Positions 7,871 to 17,368 of a DNA stretch of 54,800 nt are shown here, piece by piece. The stretch is taken from the NCBI GenBank assembly GCA_964610765.1, contig CAZSWS010000011.1:1-54800 (forward strand), written 5' to 3'. The translations under genes were made by a program, and so were the position numbers. Source of the DNA: CAZSWS01 sp964610765 (GTDB lineage: Bacteria > Bacteroidota > Bacteroidia > Bacteroidales > Tannerellaceae). A model generated the notes under the pieces. It made no database searches. It was given only the letters and a program-made list of their open reading frames with translations, and was not told where the DNA came from. The first letter of the stretch is position 1; every line of letters starts with the position of its first letter.

Positions 7871-9433
7871 ATGAAAAAGCTTATCTTTCTTCTCCCCTTT
7901 CTTTTCGCTTTATTTGCAACTTGCTCATCAGATGAAGAAGTAAAAACAGAAATTCTAAATGCAGCACCGGATGTTTTAGAGTTTAAAGCTGAAGGTGAAA
8001 CAAAAACGTTCACTATCACATCAAACACACATTGGATTGTCACCGTAAACAGCAATGATACTTGGTGTACAGTTAACCCCAAAAGAGGCTTAAACGATAC
8101 TACTATCGAAGTAAAAGTAATAGCTAATCCCGGAGTTGAACAGCCCAGAAACACACGAATTACTCTTAAAAGCTCTAAACAAATACGATTTGTCTCTATT
8201 AAACAAGAGGGGAAAATCATTACCGGAAATCATGTTCCACTTATGACTATTAACACGTTAAATGGTGAAGGAATTGTAGAGAAGGAAAAATACATCAAAG
8301 GAAGCATCAAAATTGAATCTCGTAATGAAATAGGTGAGATTGTTGAAACGATATTTGAAACTGAAATGACTAAGGACGGCATCAAAGGTCGAGGAAACAG
8401 CACGTGGGGAATGGAGAAAAAACCATACAGACTGAAATTAGACAAGTCGGTTGAAGTATTAGGTATGCCTAAAAACAAGCATTGGGTGCTTTTGGCTAAC
8501 TATTCAGACAAAACTCTATTACGCAACGAATTGGCATTTGAGATAAGTCGCCGAATGGGATATATATACACTCCTCGTCAAAAATATGTAGATGTGGTTT
8601 TAAATGGAGCCTTCATCGGTAACTATATGCTTTGCGAGCATGTGCGAATTGACGAAAACAGAATCAACATTGCTGAGTTAGACGGCAAATCAACCAATAT
8701 TACCGGTGGCTATTTTCTAGAGATTGATGAAAGAAGAAGTGACACAGCTGAATCTGTCTATTTTGATACTAAAGGTAGTGATATGAAAGGTGCTGACAGG
8801 TTAATTATCTGTATCAAAAAACCGGAAATTGGAGATATCACCAAAGAACATGAAAACTACATTATCAACCACTTTCAAAAGTTGGAAGATGCGCTATATG
8901 GCAGAAGTGGCAATCCGGTGACTACCCTGCCCAAGTATCTTGATTTAAAAACATTTGTTGACAACTTTATCATTAATGAGATTTCAAAAAACGTAGACGG
9001 GAATTTACGCCTTAGCACCTTTATGTATAAAAAGGAAGATGATGACTTGCTCTATTTCGGTCCGGTTTGGGACTACGACTTAGCTTTTGGGAATGTAAAT
9101 TATGATAGTGCAAATCTTACTGAAGGGTGGCATTCGAAAAAAGACCGATGGTATAAAGAGTTTTTTAAACATCCGGAGTTTGTACAAATGATTAAAGATC
9201 GCTGGAAAGAATTACGACCTAACCAACTTCAAAATGAAAGTTTATTCGCTTACATTGACAAAATAGCTGAAGAGATAAATCTTTCACAGCAAAACAATTT
9301 TAAACGTTGGCTTATTCTTGATAAATATGTGTGGCCTAACAATGTAGTAACCGGAAGCTATAAAGGTGAAATTAGCTATCTAAAAGATTTTATCACCAAA
9401 AGAGCTGCATGGATGGACAAAGAACTACAGTAA
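7871..9433 (+). CDS. BACON domain plus CotH kinase family lipoprotein
   Basis: A 520-residue protein. The N-terminus is a signal with a Cys at position 19 (LFATC), consistent with a lipoprotein. Residues about 35-113 form a BACON domain, seen in VLEFKAEGETKTFTI and WCTVNPKRGLND; BACON domains are common at the N-terminus of Bacteroidetes surface proteins and may bind glycan or mucin. The rest is a CotH-type atypical kinase fold, with KGRGNSTWGMEKKPYRLKLD, NKHWVLLANYSDKTLLRNEL and GPVWDYDLAFGN. CotH proteins phosphorylate spore-coat or secreted proteins in other bacteria; the target here is unknown. It stands alone between pspC (divergent) and nhaA. Confidence 0.87.
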   Translation: MKKLIFLLPFLFALFATCSSDEEVKTEILNAAPDVLEFKAEGETKTFTITSNTHWIVTVNSNDTWCTVNPKRGLNDTTIEVKVIANPGVEQPRNTRITLKSSKQIRFVSIKQEGKIITGNHVPLMTINTLNGEGIVEKEKYIKGSIKIESRNEIGEIVETIFETEMTKDGIKGRGNSTWGMEKKPYRLKLDKSVEVLGMPKNKHWVLLANYSDKTLLRNELAFEISRRMGYIYTPRQKYVDVVLNGAFIGNYMLCEHVRIDENRINIAELDGKSTNITGGYFLEIDERRSDTAESVYFDTKGSDMKGADRLIICIKKPEIGDITKEHENYIINHFQKLEDALYGRSGNPVTTLPKYLDLKTFVDNFIINEISKNVDGNLRLSTFMYKKEDDDLLYFGPVWDYDLAFGNVNYDSANLTEGWHSKKDRWYKEFFKHPEFVQMIKDRWKELRPNQLQNESLFAYIDKIAEEINLSQQNNFKRWLILDKYVWPNNVVTGSYKGEISYLKDFITKRAAWMDKELQ

Positions 9434-9542
9434 AAACTATTTAAACCTTTTATAATTTGTTTTTTTATTTATAAGATTCTGCTATTCTTTTTCTCTTATT
9501 TCTTTTTACTCAAAAAAGAATAGCGTTCACTTGTAATTCTCT

Positions 9543-9550
9543 ATATTTGT
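9543..9550 (+). promoter_or_regulatory. -7 promoter box of nhaA
   Basis: TATATTTG ends only 4 nt before the nhaA ATG at 9555. With the usual distance from this box to the first transcribed base, transcription would begin at or next to the start codon, predicting a leaderless or nearly leaderless mRNA. An imperfect 12-bp inverted repeat upstream (9481-9492 with 9513-9524) may end the CotH transcript. Confidence 0.5.
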
Positions 9551-9554
9551 ATTT

Positions 9555-10736
9555 ATGAAACCTGTAACTTTAATCATGCGATTTATACGGAGTGAACGAA
9601 CCGGTGGAATCGCCCTAATCATTTGTACTATTATCTCATTACTGATAGCCAATTCAAGCATTGGATTAAGCTATGTTGATTTTTGGGATACTCCTATGGG
9701 AAGCCATACCCTGGCACAATGGGTTAACGATGGCTTAATGACTATCTTCTTTTTCCTCGTAGGACTTGAACTGCTTCAGGAAGTGCATGAAGGAGAACTT
9801 TCAAACTTAAAAACAGCGATGCTACCTATTGCCGGAGCGTTAGGTGGAATGATAGTTCCAGCTGGTATATACATGTACCTAAACTATGGATTAGACAGCA
9901 TGTCCGGCTTTGGAATACCGATGGCTACCGATATCGCTTTTGCGCTGGGAGTCTTATCGTTGCTAGGAAACCGCGTACCGCTCTCTTTAAAAATTTTCCT
10001 TACGGCATTAGCTGTTATTGATGATATGGGGGCAATCTTAGTCATTGCGGTTTTCTATACTTCCTCTCTATCTATATTGCATTTAGGAGCTGCTTTAGGT
10101 ATATTTGTTATACTCCTTTTATTAAATAAAAAGTTCAAAGTAAATAATTTCATCCCCTACTTAATTGGAGGTCTGATTATGTGGTATTGCATGCTTCACT
10201 CAGGCGTACATGCAACTATTGCAGGTGTTTTATTGGCGATTACAATCCCATTGAAGAAAGGAGACAAACGTACAATGTCCAGACAAATACAGTATTACCT
10301 ACATTACCCGGTTTCATTGATTATTCTCCCCATATTTGCTCTAGCTAATACCGCCATCCATTTGGAAGGTAATTGGGATGCTTCTATTGGTGAACCTTTT
10401 GCTCTAGGTATTATTGCCGGATTGGTGCTAGGGAAACCTATAGGCATCACGCTCTTTTCGTTTATTGCCGTCAAAACCGGTATGGGTAGATTAGGCGAGA
10501 ATGTTAAGTGGAGACAAATGCTAGGTATCGGCATGCTGGGTGGAATCGGCTTTACGATGTCTATCTTTATCACATTACTTGCCTTTGGCGATAACATACA
10601 CTATGTCAATGATGCAAAACTGTTTATATTGTTGTCATCTCTTGTTTCAGCCATCTTTGGCTATATCTGGCTGAGTTATACACTTATTGAAAAGAAAAAA
10701 GCCCCTACTAAACGTAAAGTAAATAAGTTTGAGTAA
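9555..10736 (+). CDS. nhaA: Na+/H+ antiporter NhaA
   Basis: NhaA exchanges cytoplasmic Na+ for external H+ and sets pH and sodium homeostasis. The 393-residue length and about 12 membrane segments are typical. The ion-binding aspartate pair is in the block TALAVIDDMGAIL, and the preceding unwound-helix region is in GIPMATDIAFALGVL. The start ATG gives MKPVTLIMRFIRSERTGGIALI, the usual NhaA amino end. It converges on metH with 7 nt between stop codons and no obvious terminator, so overlapping 3' ends are expected. A -7 box directly abuts the start. Confidence 0.96.
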   Translation: MKPVTLIMRFIRSERTGGIALIICTIISLLIANSSIGLSYVDFWDTPMGSHTLAQWVNDGLMTIFFFLVGLELLQEVHEGELSNLKTAMLPIAGALGGMIVPAGIYMYLNYGLDSMSGFGIPMATDIAFALGVLSLLGNRVPLSLKIFLTALAVIDDMGAILVIAVFYTSSLSILHLGAALGIFVILLLLNKKFKVNNFIPYLIGGLIMWYCMLHSGVHATIAGVLLAITIPLKKGDKRTMSRQIQYYLHYPVSLIILPIFALANTAIHLEGNWDASIGEPFALGIIAGLVLGKPIGITLFSFIAVKTGMGRLGENVKWRQMLGIGMLGGIGFTMSIFITLLAFGDNIHYVNDAKLFILLSSLVSAIFGYIWLSYTLIEKKKAPTKRKVNKFE

Positions 10737-10743
10737 TCATTTG

Positions 10744-13700
10744 CTAGTCTAAATTGCGTAATAGCATACGACGCATTGTTTCGTTAGTCATATTGCGTCG
10801 AGAAGCATAATCTATCAGTTGTTCTTCATTGATATGTCCAATCATAAAATATTGTGACTGAGGATGTGCTATATATATACCCGAAACGGTAGATGTAGGG
10901 GTCATTGCTCCATTTTCAGTGACAGAAACCCCTATCTGTGAAGCATCCAACAATTGGTTCATCACATGCATCAGCGACTGTTCAGGTATTGAAGGATATC
11001 CCACGGCAGGTCGAATCCCTTGATATCTCACTTTAAACAGCTCTTCTTTTGTTAAGCTTTCTTGTGGACTATATCCCCAATAGTCGCGGCGAATCAACTC
11101 GTGCAAATATTCAGCAGAAGCCTCTGCCAGTCGGTCTGACAACGTCTGCAACAGCAAGGCAGAATAGCTATCTCCTTCTTTTTCAAACGCATCAACTCGC
11201 TCTTGCATTCCGATACCGGCCGTCACAACAAATGCTCCGGCATAGTCTGTTATACCCGTCTCCTCAGGTGCAATATAATCAGCTAAAGATTTATAAATAT
11301 CTTCTGTGTTTTTCTGCTGCTGGCGTAGCATAGGTATGCTGACATCACCAATCTGAATCCAATCCTCTCGCATCGACTTAGCCGGGTAAAGCCCATAGAC
11401 TGCCTTACAAGGGCTGTATGATTCGAGCATAAGCTGCTTCAACAAAGCCTGAGCATCCATATAAAGCGTCATTGCCTCTTTTGCCTTTATCCGCTCTTCT
11501 TCTTTAAAGCTTTCTACCCACGACGCTCTACACGACACACAGTCATGCAGATGTTCAATAGAAGAGAATTTCGCACTCAACCGCCATGCAGTAAAAAAGA
11601 ACGACCAATTGATGTAAGGTATAATCTTTTCTAATGAAATAGAGTCTATGAGTTGAGTACCTAGTTTTGCCGGTTTTATAGGCTTATATGTTGACCAGTC
11701 TATATTTACTCGTTTATTTCTAGCTTCAGTTAATGAAACAAAGACCCGTTCTTTTCTCTGTACACTTTGTCGTAAAGACTCATATTCTTCATTCAGATTT
11801 TCAATATAAGAACTTCGGGTCGATTCATTTAACATTCTGGAGGCAATCAACGGGTTTTGCGATGCATCTACAGCATGAATAACCGAAGAATGATAGTTAG
11901 GAGCTATTTTCAACGCTGTATGCAACTTAGAAGTAGTTGCTCCACCTACCATCACAGGAATGTCTAGACCTGCCTTTTGCATGTCTTGAACCACATGTAC
12001 CATTTCATCTAGCGACGGAGTTATCAAGCCGGATAGACAAACAAAATCCGGTTTTTCGCGTATTGCAGCCTCAACAATCTTTTCTGACGGAACCATTACT
12101 CCCAAGTCTATCACATCATAGTTATTACATGATAAGACTATCGATACAATGTTTTTTCCTATATCATGTACATCTCCCTTAACCGTTGCAAAGACGATCT
12201 TTCCCGCTTTGGAAGAAGAGGACGCATCTTGTTCCTTTTCTATGACAGGTTGTAAGATTGACACCGCCTTTTTCATTGTCCGAGCTGTTTTAACTACTTG
12301 TGGAAGGAACATCTTGCCAGAACCAAATAGCTCTCCTACTTTATTCATCCCACTCATCAACGGACCATCTATCACCTCTACCGCTCGCGAATATTTTGAC
12401 AAGACCTCATCTAAATCCACTTCCAGATAATCCCCTATTCCTTTTATTAAAGCATATTCCAAGCGTTCTTCCACCGACTTAGAGCGCCAAACTTCTATCT
12501 CTTCTTCCGTTTTCGGCTCTTTATTGTTTGTGTTATTCAGTTGCTGTGCATAAGCGATCAGTTCATCTACAGCCTCCGGTCGTTTCGCTAAGATAACATC
12601 CTCAAGCAGGGTTCTAAATGGCAAGTCTATCTCTTCATAAGAGATAAGAGATGAAGGGTTCACAATTCCCATATCCATTCCTTTACCTACCGCATGATAC
12701 AGAAAAACGGCATGCATAGCTTCGCGAACATGATTATTACCTCTGAAAGCAAATGACAAATTGCTAACACCTCCACTTACTTTCGCTCCCGGCAGATTGT
12801 TTTTAATCCATTCGACCGCACGGATAAAATCCATCGCATACCGATTATGTTCTTCAATTCCTGTAGCTATTGCTAAGACGTTCGGGTCAAAAATAATATC
12901 TGTAGCAGCAAAGCCTACTTTATCAACTAACAAACGATACGAGCGTTCACAAACCTCTATTTTCCTTTCAAATACGTCTGCTTGTCCTTTTTCATCAAAA
13001 GCCATAACCACCACAGCAGCCCCTAACTGTTTTATTCGCCGGGCATGCTCCAGAAAGGCTCCTTCCCCTTCTTTTAAGCTGATTGAGTTGATGATACTTT
13101 TCCCCTGAACACACATCAAACCATGCTCTATAACCGTCCATTTAGAAGAATCTATCATCAGTGGCACACGCGCTATCTCAGGTTCAGAAGCTATCAGATT
13201 CAGAAAGGTCTTCATCTCTTTCTCTGCATCTAACAGCCCGTCATCCATATTTATATCTAGGATCTGAGCTCCTCCTTCTACTTGTTTACGAGCTATGGTC
13301 AAGGCTTCCTCATAGTTACCTTCTTTAATCAGCCGTAAAAACTTTCTTGAACCGGCGACATTACATCTTTCACCTACATTTATAAAATTATTCTCCGGCT
13401 TTATTTCCAGTAACTCTAAACCGGACAACCACAAGACTTCAGGTTTCTGTGCAGGAATATGTGGTTGAGCTTTTTTTATTAAGTCAGGATAACGTGCTAT
13501 GTGTTCAGGAGTTGTACCACAGCATCCTCCTACAATATTAACCAAACCTTCATCCAAGAACGATTGAATATGTCCGGCCATAGTCTCAGGTGTTTCATCA
13601 TATTCACCTAAACTGTTGGGAAGTCCGGCATTGGGATGGCAACTAATATAATAAGGAGCAATACGTGCCAGCTCTTTCAGATACGGTTTCATCTCATCTG

Positions 13701-14445
13701 CACCGAACGAGCAATTCAAGCCAATTGTAGCCAAGTTAACATGCTGTACCGAAGCTAAAAACGCAGCCAGTGTTTGTCCGGATAGCGTACGTCCTCCCGG
13801 ACCGGATAAAGTAACTGACAACATGATAGGCAAGTCTTTCTTTTTCTCCTTCAGCACAGTTTCAGCAGCTTCCAGACCAGCCTTAACATTTAAGGTATCA
13901 AAGACTGTTTCAAACAGCAGGATATCAACACCTCCATCAATTAATGCTTCTATTTGCTCTTTATACACAGTATATAAATCCTTATAGCTTACAGCACGAT
14001 AAGCCGGATCATTCACCTTCGGACTCATAGAAGCTGTTTTATTCGTTGGTCCAATGGAACCGGCTATATAAACTTTACGCTCAGCATCATTCGAAATATG
14101 GCTATTCAGTAACTCACGAATCAGTTTTACAGCCGAACGATTTATTTCAGCAACATGCGCACTCATCCCATAGTCTTCCATGGAGATAGCATTTGCATTG
14201 AACGTATTGGTTGTTACGATATCTACACCGGCATCCAGATATTGTTTATAAATATCTTTCAACACTTCCGGCTGAGTGATACACAGCAAGTCGTTATTTC
14301 CCTTTTGAAGCAACGCTGTATCGGCAAAGCGAGTCCCTCTATAATCGTTTTCAGAAAGATTATAGCGTTGAATCATAGTTCCCATTGCTCCGTCCAAAAC
14401 CAATATTCGATTTTGGAGTATCCTTATGAATGCATCTTTAGTCAT
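10744..14445 (-). CDS. metH: Cobalamin-dependent methionine synthase
   Basis: MetH moves the methyl group of 5-methyltetrahydrofolate to homocysteine through cobalamin, giving methionine and tetrahydrofolate. The 1233 residues hold all modules. The homocysteine domain is first, with zinc cysteines in LNCSFGADE and GGCCGTTPEH. The pterin-binding domain starts near FINVGERCNVAGSRKF. The cobalamin cap and binding domain has the lower-ligand His in DVHDIGKNIV near residue 758. The C-terminal reactivation domain has RPAVGYPSIPEQ. It follows smpB by 47 nt on the same strand and is probably in the yip1-smpB-metH unit. I looked for a cobalamin riboswitch in front of this unit and saw none. Confidence 0.97.
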   Translation of the reverse strand: MTKDAFIRILQNRILVLDGAMGTMIQRYNLSENDYRGTRFADTALLQKGNNDLLCITQPEVLKDIYKQYLDAGVDIVTTNTFNANAISMEDYGMSAHVAEINRSAVKLIRELLNSHISNDAERKVYIAGSIGPTNKTASMSPKVNDPAYRAVSYKDLYTVYKEQIEALIDGGVDILLFETVFDTLNVKAGLEAAETVLKEKKKDLPIMLSVTLSGPGGRTLSGQTLAAFLASVQHVNLATIGLNCSFGADEMKPYLKELARIAPYYISCHPNAGLPNSLGEYDETPETMAGHIQSFLDEGLVNIVGGCCGTTPEHIARYPDLIKKAQPHIPAQKPEVLWLSGLELLEIKPENNFINVGERCNVAGSRKFLRLIKEGNYEEALTIARKQVEGGAQILDINMDDGLLDAEKEMKTFLNLIASEPEIARVPLMIDSSKWTVIEHGLMCVQGKSIINSISLKEGEGAFLEHARRIKQLGAAVVVMAFDEKGQADVFERKIEVCERSYRLLVDKVGFAATDIIFDPNVLAIATGIEEHNRYAMDFIRAVEWIKNNLPGAKVSGGVSNLSFAFRGNNHVREAMHAVFLYHAVGKGMDMGIVNPSSLISYEEIDLPFRTLLEDVILAKRPEAVDELIAYAQQLNNTNNKEPKTEEEIEVWRSKSVEERLEYALIKGIGDYLEVDLDEVLSKYSRAVEVIDGPLMSGMNKVGELFGSGKMFLPQVVKTARTMKKAVSILQPVIEKEQDASSSSKAGKIVFATVKGDVHDIGKNIVSIVLSCNNYDVIDLGVMVPSEKIVEAAIREKPDFVCLSGLITPSLDEMVHVVQDMQKAGLDIPVMVGGATTSKLHTALKIAPNYHSSVIHAVDASQNPLIASRMLNESTRSSYIENLNEEYESLRQSVQRKERVFVSLTEARNKRVNIDWSTYKPIKPAKLGTQLIDSISLEKIIPYINWSFFFTAWRLSAKFSSIEHLHDCVSCRASWVESFKEEERIKAKEAMTLYMDAQALLKQLMLESYSPCKAVYGLYPAKSMREDWIQIGDVSIPMLRQQQKNTEDIYKSLADYIAPEETGITDYAGAFVVTAGIGMQERVDAFEKEGDSYSALLLQTLSDRLAEASAEYLHELIRRDYWGYSPQESLTKEELFKVRYQGIRPAVGYPSIPEQSLMHVMNQLLDASQIGVSVTENGAMTPTSTVSGIYIAHPQSQYFMIGHINEEQLIDYASRRNMTNETMRRMLLRNLD

Positions 14446-14492
14446 ATCTTAATCAGGAAAACAGGTCATGTTACTTGAATGACCAAAAGTTT

Positions 14493-14951
14493 TTAATATT
14501 TGAAAGCGCGGTCCATTTCTCTTTTATCGTCTCGCTCACGAATTGACTGTCTTTTATCGTATTCTTTTTTACCTTTAGCCACAGCTATAACGAGCTTAGC
14601 CAGTCCTTTTTCATTGATAAATAACCGAGTAGGTATAATTGTAAAACCAGTATTTTGAGAAGCTGATTCTAATTTTCGTATCTCTTTCTTACTCAATAGG
14701 AGTTTTCTGTCACGACGTGTAGAATGATTATTATAGGTCCCATAAAAGTATTCAGCGATATACATATTTTTCACCCAAACTTCGCCTCTTTCAACCAAAC
14801 AATACGTATCAACCAATCCGGCTTTACCCAGTCGAATAGATTTTATCTCTGTACCGGTTAATACAATACCTGCAACAAAAGTTTCAAGCAACTCATAGTC
14901 AAAAGTTGCCCGCTTATTCTTGATTTGAATATTATTTGATTTGAATTTCAT
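14493..14951 (-). CDS. smpB: SsrA-binding protein SmpB
   Basis: SmpB binds tmRNA and delivers it to stalled ribosomes for trans-translation. The 152-residue length is right. The oligonucleotide-binding barrel begins with IKNKRATFDYELLETFVAGIVLTGTEIKSIR, here split around GIVLTGTEIKS. The basic C-terminal tail GKKEYDKRQSIRERDDKRE is the part that enters the mRNA channel. It sits between a Yip1-domain membrane protein (33 nt upstream) and metH (47 nt downstream). No tmRNA gene is seen in the window. Confidence 0.95.
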   Translation of the reverse strand: MKFKSNNIQIKNKRATFDYELLETFVAGIVLTGTEIKSIRLGKAGLVDTYCLVERGEVWVKNMYIAEYFYGTYNNHSTRRDRKLLLSKKEIRKLESASQNTGFTIIPTRLFINEKGLAKLVIAVAKGKKEYDKRQSIRERDDKREMDRAFKY

Positions 14952-14984
14952 TATCTTATTTCTCTTTCAGAGATGCTTATGTTA

Positions 14985-15551
14985 CTAAAACCGGAAACCC
15001 GGCATTAGAAAAAATAATATTGTATCTATCAGAAAAGGCACTAAAAGAACAATCACTGTGCTGGCAACCGTAAATTTCAGTTGATCACTTTCATCTATTT
15101 TCATGAAGGGAATCACCCCTTCCCATACAATATACACTGTATAAAGATAGAATATCCGCAAAAAGAAAAATTGAGGTATTAATGTCAAAATGATATATAT
15201 AGCATACATCGATAAAGATGAATACCCCACAAACAGTGCGCTTAACCTCGAATTTTTAGGAAGCTTAAAATACTTTTCAGCAACTTCATTCAACAAATAA
15301 ACGGATAAAAAGAAGCCTCCAAAAAAGGTCAAGAAAGCCAATATCGCTGACTTGATTGCTAATTCAAAATCAAATTCTTTACGAGTAAACAATACACCTA
15401 GAAATGCAGTCAACGTAATTATAGCAAACATAGGATAGAGCGTTTTTTTCATAAAAACACCCTGCTCTACCTGCTCCTCATCCAACTTTTTCCACGTTAC
15501 AGCCGGCTGAAGCGTTATATCTAGTATTAACCGAGCTATATCTTTCAACAT
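14985..15551 (-). CDS. Yip1 domain integral membrane protein
   Basis: A 188-residue protein with about five hydrophobic segments, for example YPMFAIITLTAFLGVLF and ALFVGYSSLSMYAIYIILTL. The pattern and the conserved block YFKLPKNSRLSALFVGYSSLSMY fit the Yip1-type (DUF1282-like) membrane domain of bacteria. The ATG at 15551 is chosen because the longer frame starts with TTG. No enzymatic residues are seen and the function is unknown. It is first in the unit with smpB and metH, and a -7 box lies 33 nt upstream. Confidence 0.72.
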   Translation of the reverse strand: MLKDIARLILDITLQPAVTWKKLDEEQVEQGVFMKKTLYPMFAIITLTAFLGVLFTRKEFDFELAIKSAILAFLTFFGGFFLSVYLLNEVAEKYFKLPKNSRLSALFVGYSSLSMYAIYIILTLIPQFFFLRIFYLYTVYIVWEGVIPFMKIDESDQLKFTVASTVIVLLVPFLIDTILFFLMPGFRF

Positions 15552-15583
15552 GATCCGATAAATATACAATTGATTTTAGCTTA

Positions 15584-15591
15584 CAAAATTA
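15584..15591 (-). promoter_or_regulatory. -7 promoter box of yip1-smpB-metH
   Basis: The minus-strand sequence TAATTTTG matches TAnnTTTG and lies 33 nt upstream of the Yip1-domain start codon. Confidence 0.5.
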
Positions 15592-15695
15592 TAAAAATAT
15601 ACGCAAATACCCTACTTATCATACGATATTCAAATTCAATCCAATAGAATTACTCAAAACACTTTTCACGACTCGGTTATTCCATGAAAAATGTA

Positions 15696-15703
15696 TAGCT
15701 TTG
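15696..15703 (+). promoter_or_regulatory. -7 promoter box of glyA
   Basis: TAGCTTTG matches TAnnTTTG and lies 64 nt upstream of the glyA ATG, predicting a leader of about 57 nt. Confidence 0.5.
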
Positions 15704-15767
15704 TCAATGATCCATAAATAAATAGGGTCTTGGGTTCTATAAACATATAATTAATTGATTATAAGAA

Positions 15768-17048
15768 ATGAAAAGAGACAGTGCTATTTTTGAAATTATT
15801 GAAAAAGAACACCAACGTCAGTTGAAAGGTGTCGAACTTATTGCTTCAGAAAACTTTGTAAGTGACCAAGTCATGGAGGCTATGGGCAGCTATTTAACCA
15901 ATAAATATGCTGAAGGCTATCCCGGAAAAAGGTACTACGGAGGATGCGAGTTTGTTGACGAAAGTGAAACACTTGCTATTGAGCGTTTAAAAACGCTGTT
16001 TAATGCTGAATGGGCTAACGTTCAACCTCACTCAGGAGCACAAGCAAATGCGGCTGTATTTCTTGCAGTTATGAATCCCGGTGATAAATTCCTTGGACTT
16101 AACCTTTCACATGGTGGTCATCTTTCTCACGGTTCAGCTGTAAATAGTTCGGGTATTTTATACGAACCCATTGCATACAACGTAAAAGAAGAAACCGGAA
16201 CAGTTGATTATGATGAGATGGAAGAGCTGGCTCTTAAAGAAAAACCCAAAATGATTATTGGTGGCGGGTCGGCATATTCTCGTGAATGGGACTATAAACG
16301 CATGCGAGACATCGCAGATAAAGTAGGTGCTATTTTCATGGTTGACATGGCTCACCCGGCAGGTCTTATTGCCGCCGGACTACTTGACAACCCATTGAAA
16401 TATGCCCATATCGTTACTTCTACAACTCATAAAACTCTACGTGGCCCACGTGGAGGTGTTATCTTAATAGGCAAAGACTTTGACAACCCATGGGGAAAGA
16501 AATCACCTAAAGGCGTTATCAGAAAAATGTCTCAACTACTGGATTCAGCCGTATTCCCCGGAACACAAGGTGGTCCGCTTGAGCATGTAATTGCAGCTAA
16601 AGCTGTAGCATTTGGCGAAGCACTTGAACCGGAATATAAAACTTACCAAAAACAAGTGATTGCCAATGCAGCTGCCATGGCTAAAGCATTCACAGACTCA
16701 GGCTACAACATTGTATCGGGAGGAACTAGCAATCACAGTATGTTGATTGACTTCCGCAGCAAATTCCCTGAACTAACCGGTAGAGTGGCTGAAAATGCAC
16801 TGGAAGCTGCTGACATTACTGTAAATAAAAACATGGTTCCTTTTGATAGCCGTTCTGCATTCCAAACTTCCGGCATACGCGTTGGTACACCAGCTATCAC
16901 CACACGTGGAGGAAAAGAAGAATTAATGACGACCATTGTAGGGCTAATCGACGAGGTACTATCTTCTCCGGAAGACGAGAAAAAGATAGCCGCCGTTAAA
17001 GAAAAGATCAATCAAACGATGAAAGATTATCCACTCTTTGCTTGGTAA
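15768..17048 (+). CDS. glyA: Serine hydroxymethyltransferase
   Basis: GlyA is a PLP enzyme that interconverts serine plus tetrahydrofolate with glycine plus 5,10-methylene-tetrahydrofolate. The 426-residue length is normal. The start is typical (MKRDSAIFEIIEKEHQRQ, then LIASENF). The substrate loop is in YAEGYPGKRYYGG and the PLP lysine is in STTHKTLRGPRGG. It has its own promoter box and a strong terminator, so it is monocistronic. It is followed by serine ammonia-lyase and, further on, by serC-serA, so several serine genes lie close together. Confidence 0.97.
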   Translation: MKRDSAIFEIIEKEHQRQLKGVELIASENFVSDQVMEAMGSYLTNKYAEGYPGKRYYGGCEFVDESETLAIERLKTLFNAEWANVQPHSGAQANAAVFLAVMNPGDKFLGLNLSHGGHLSHGSAVNSSGILYEPIAYNVKEETGTVDYDEMEELALKEKPKMIIGGGSAYSREWDYKRMRDIADKVGAIFMVDMAHPAGLIAAGLLDNPLKYAHIVTSTTHKTLRGPRGGVILIGKDFDNPWGKKSPKGVIRKMSQLLDSAVFPGTQGGPLEHVIAAKAVAFGEALEPEYKTYQKQVIANAAAMAKAFTDSGYNIVSGGTSNHSMLIDFRSKFPELTGRVAENALEAADITVNKNMVPFDSRSAFQTSGIRVGTPAITTRGGKEELMTTIVGLIDEVLSSPEDEKKIAAVKEKINQTMKDYPLFAW

Positions 17049-17069
17049 GCTTACTGCAGGATAAGTTTT

Positions 17070-17112
17070 AAAAAGGACTGCTTAGGTTTTCAATCTAAGC
17101 AGTCCTTTTTTT
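17070..17112 (+). terminator. Intrinsic terminator of glyA
   Basis: A perfect 16-bp stem (17070-17085 with 17095-17110, core GGACTGCTTAG) with a 9-nt loop, ending in a run of T. Confidence 0.9.
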
Positions 17113-17329
17113 ATTCAATGCATACCTTCTTCCTTATTGCAGCTCTCATAAACATCCTTGCTTTTCACCTTTTTAGCCGTGTCTATTTAACACAGCAACA
17201 AGTCCATTACAACTATTTCGACCGTCATTTACACCCGCTATGTCATAAACAAATGTAAACTCTTATTTTCGACAAGCTATGCCGTTGCTTATTCTTTAGC
17301 AATCAAAGGGAAATAGCATAAAAATCAGT

Positions 17330-17337
17330 AACTTTGT
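17330..17337 (+). promoter_or_regulatory. -7 promoter box of sdaA
   Basis: TAACTTTG matches TAnnTTTG, 31 nt upstream of the sdaA ATG. The 17113-17329 stretch holds nothing else I can identify. Confidence 0.5.
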
Positions 17338-17368
17338 GTGGAATATTATCTTTATATATAAATCAAGA

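Noticed and set aside
14446..15768. Cobalamin or SAM riboswitch controlling metH
   Set aside because: No recognisable box or matching stem set is seen in front of yip1-smpB-metH; the gaps inside the operon are under 50 nt.
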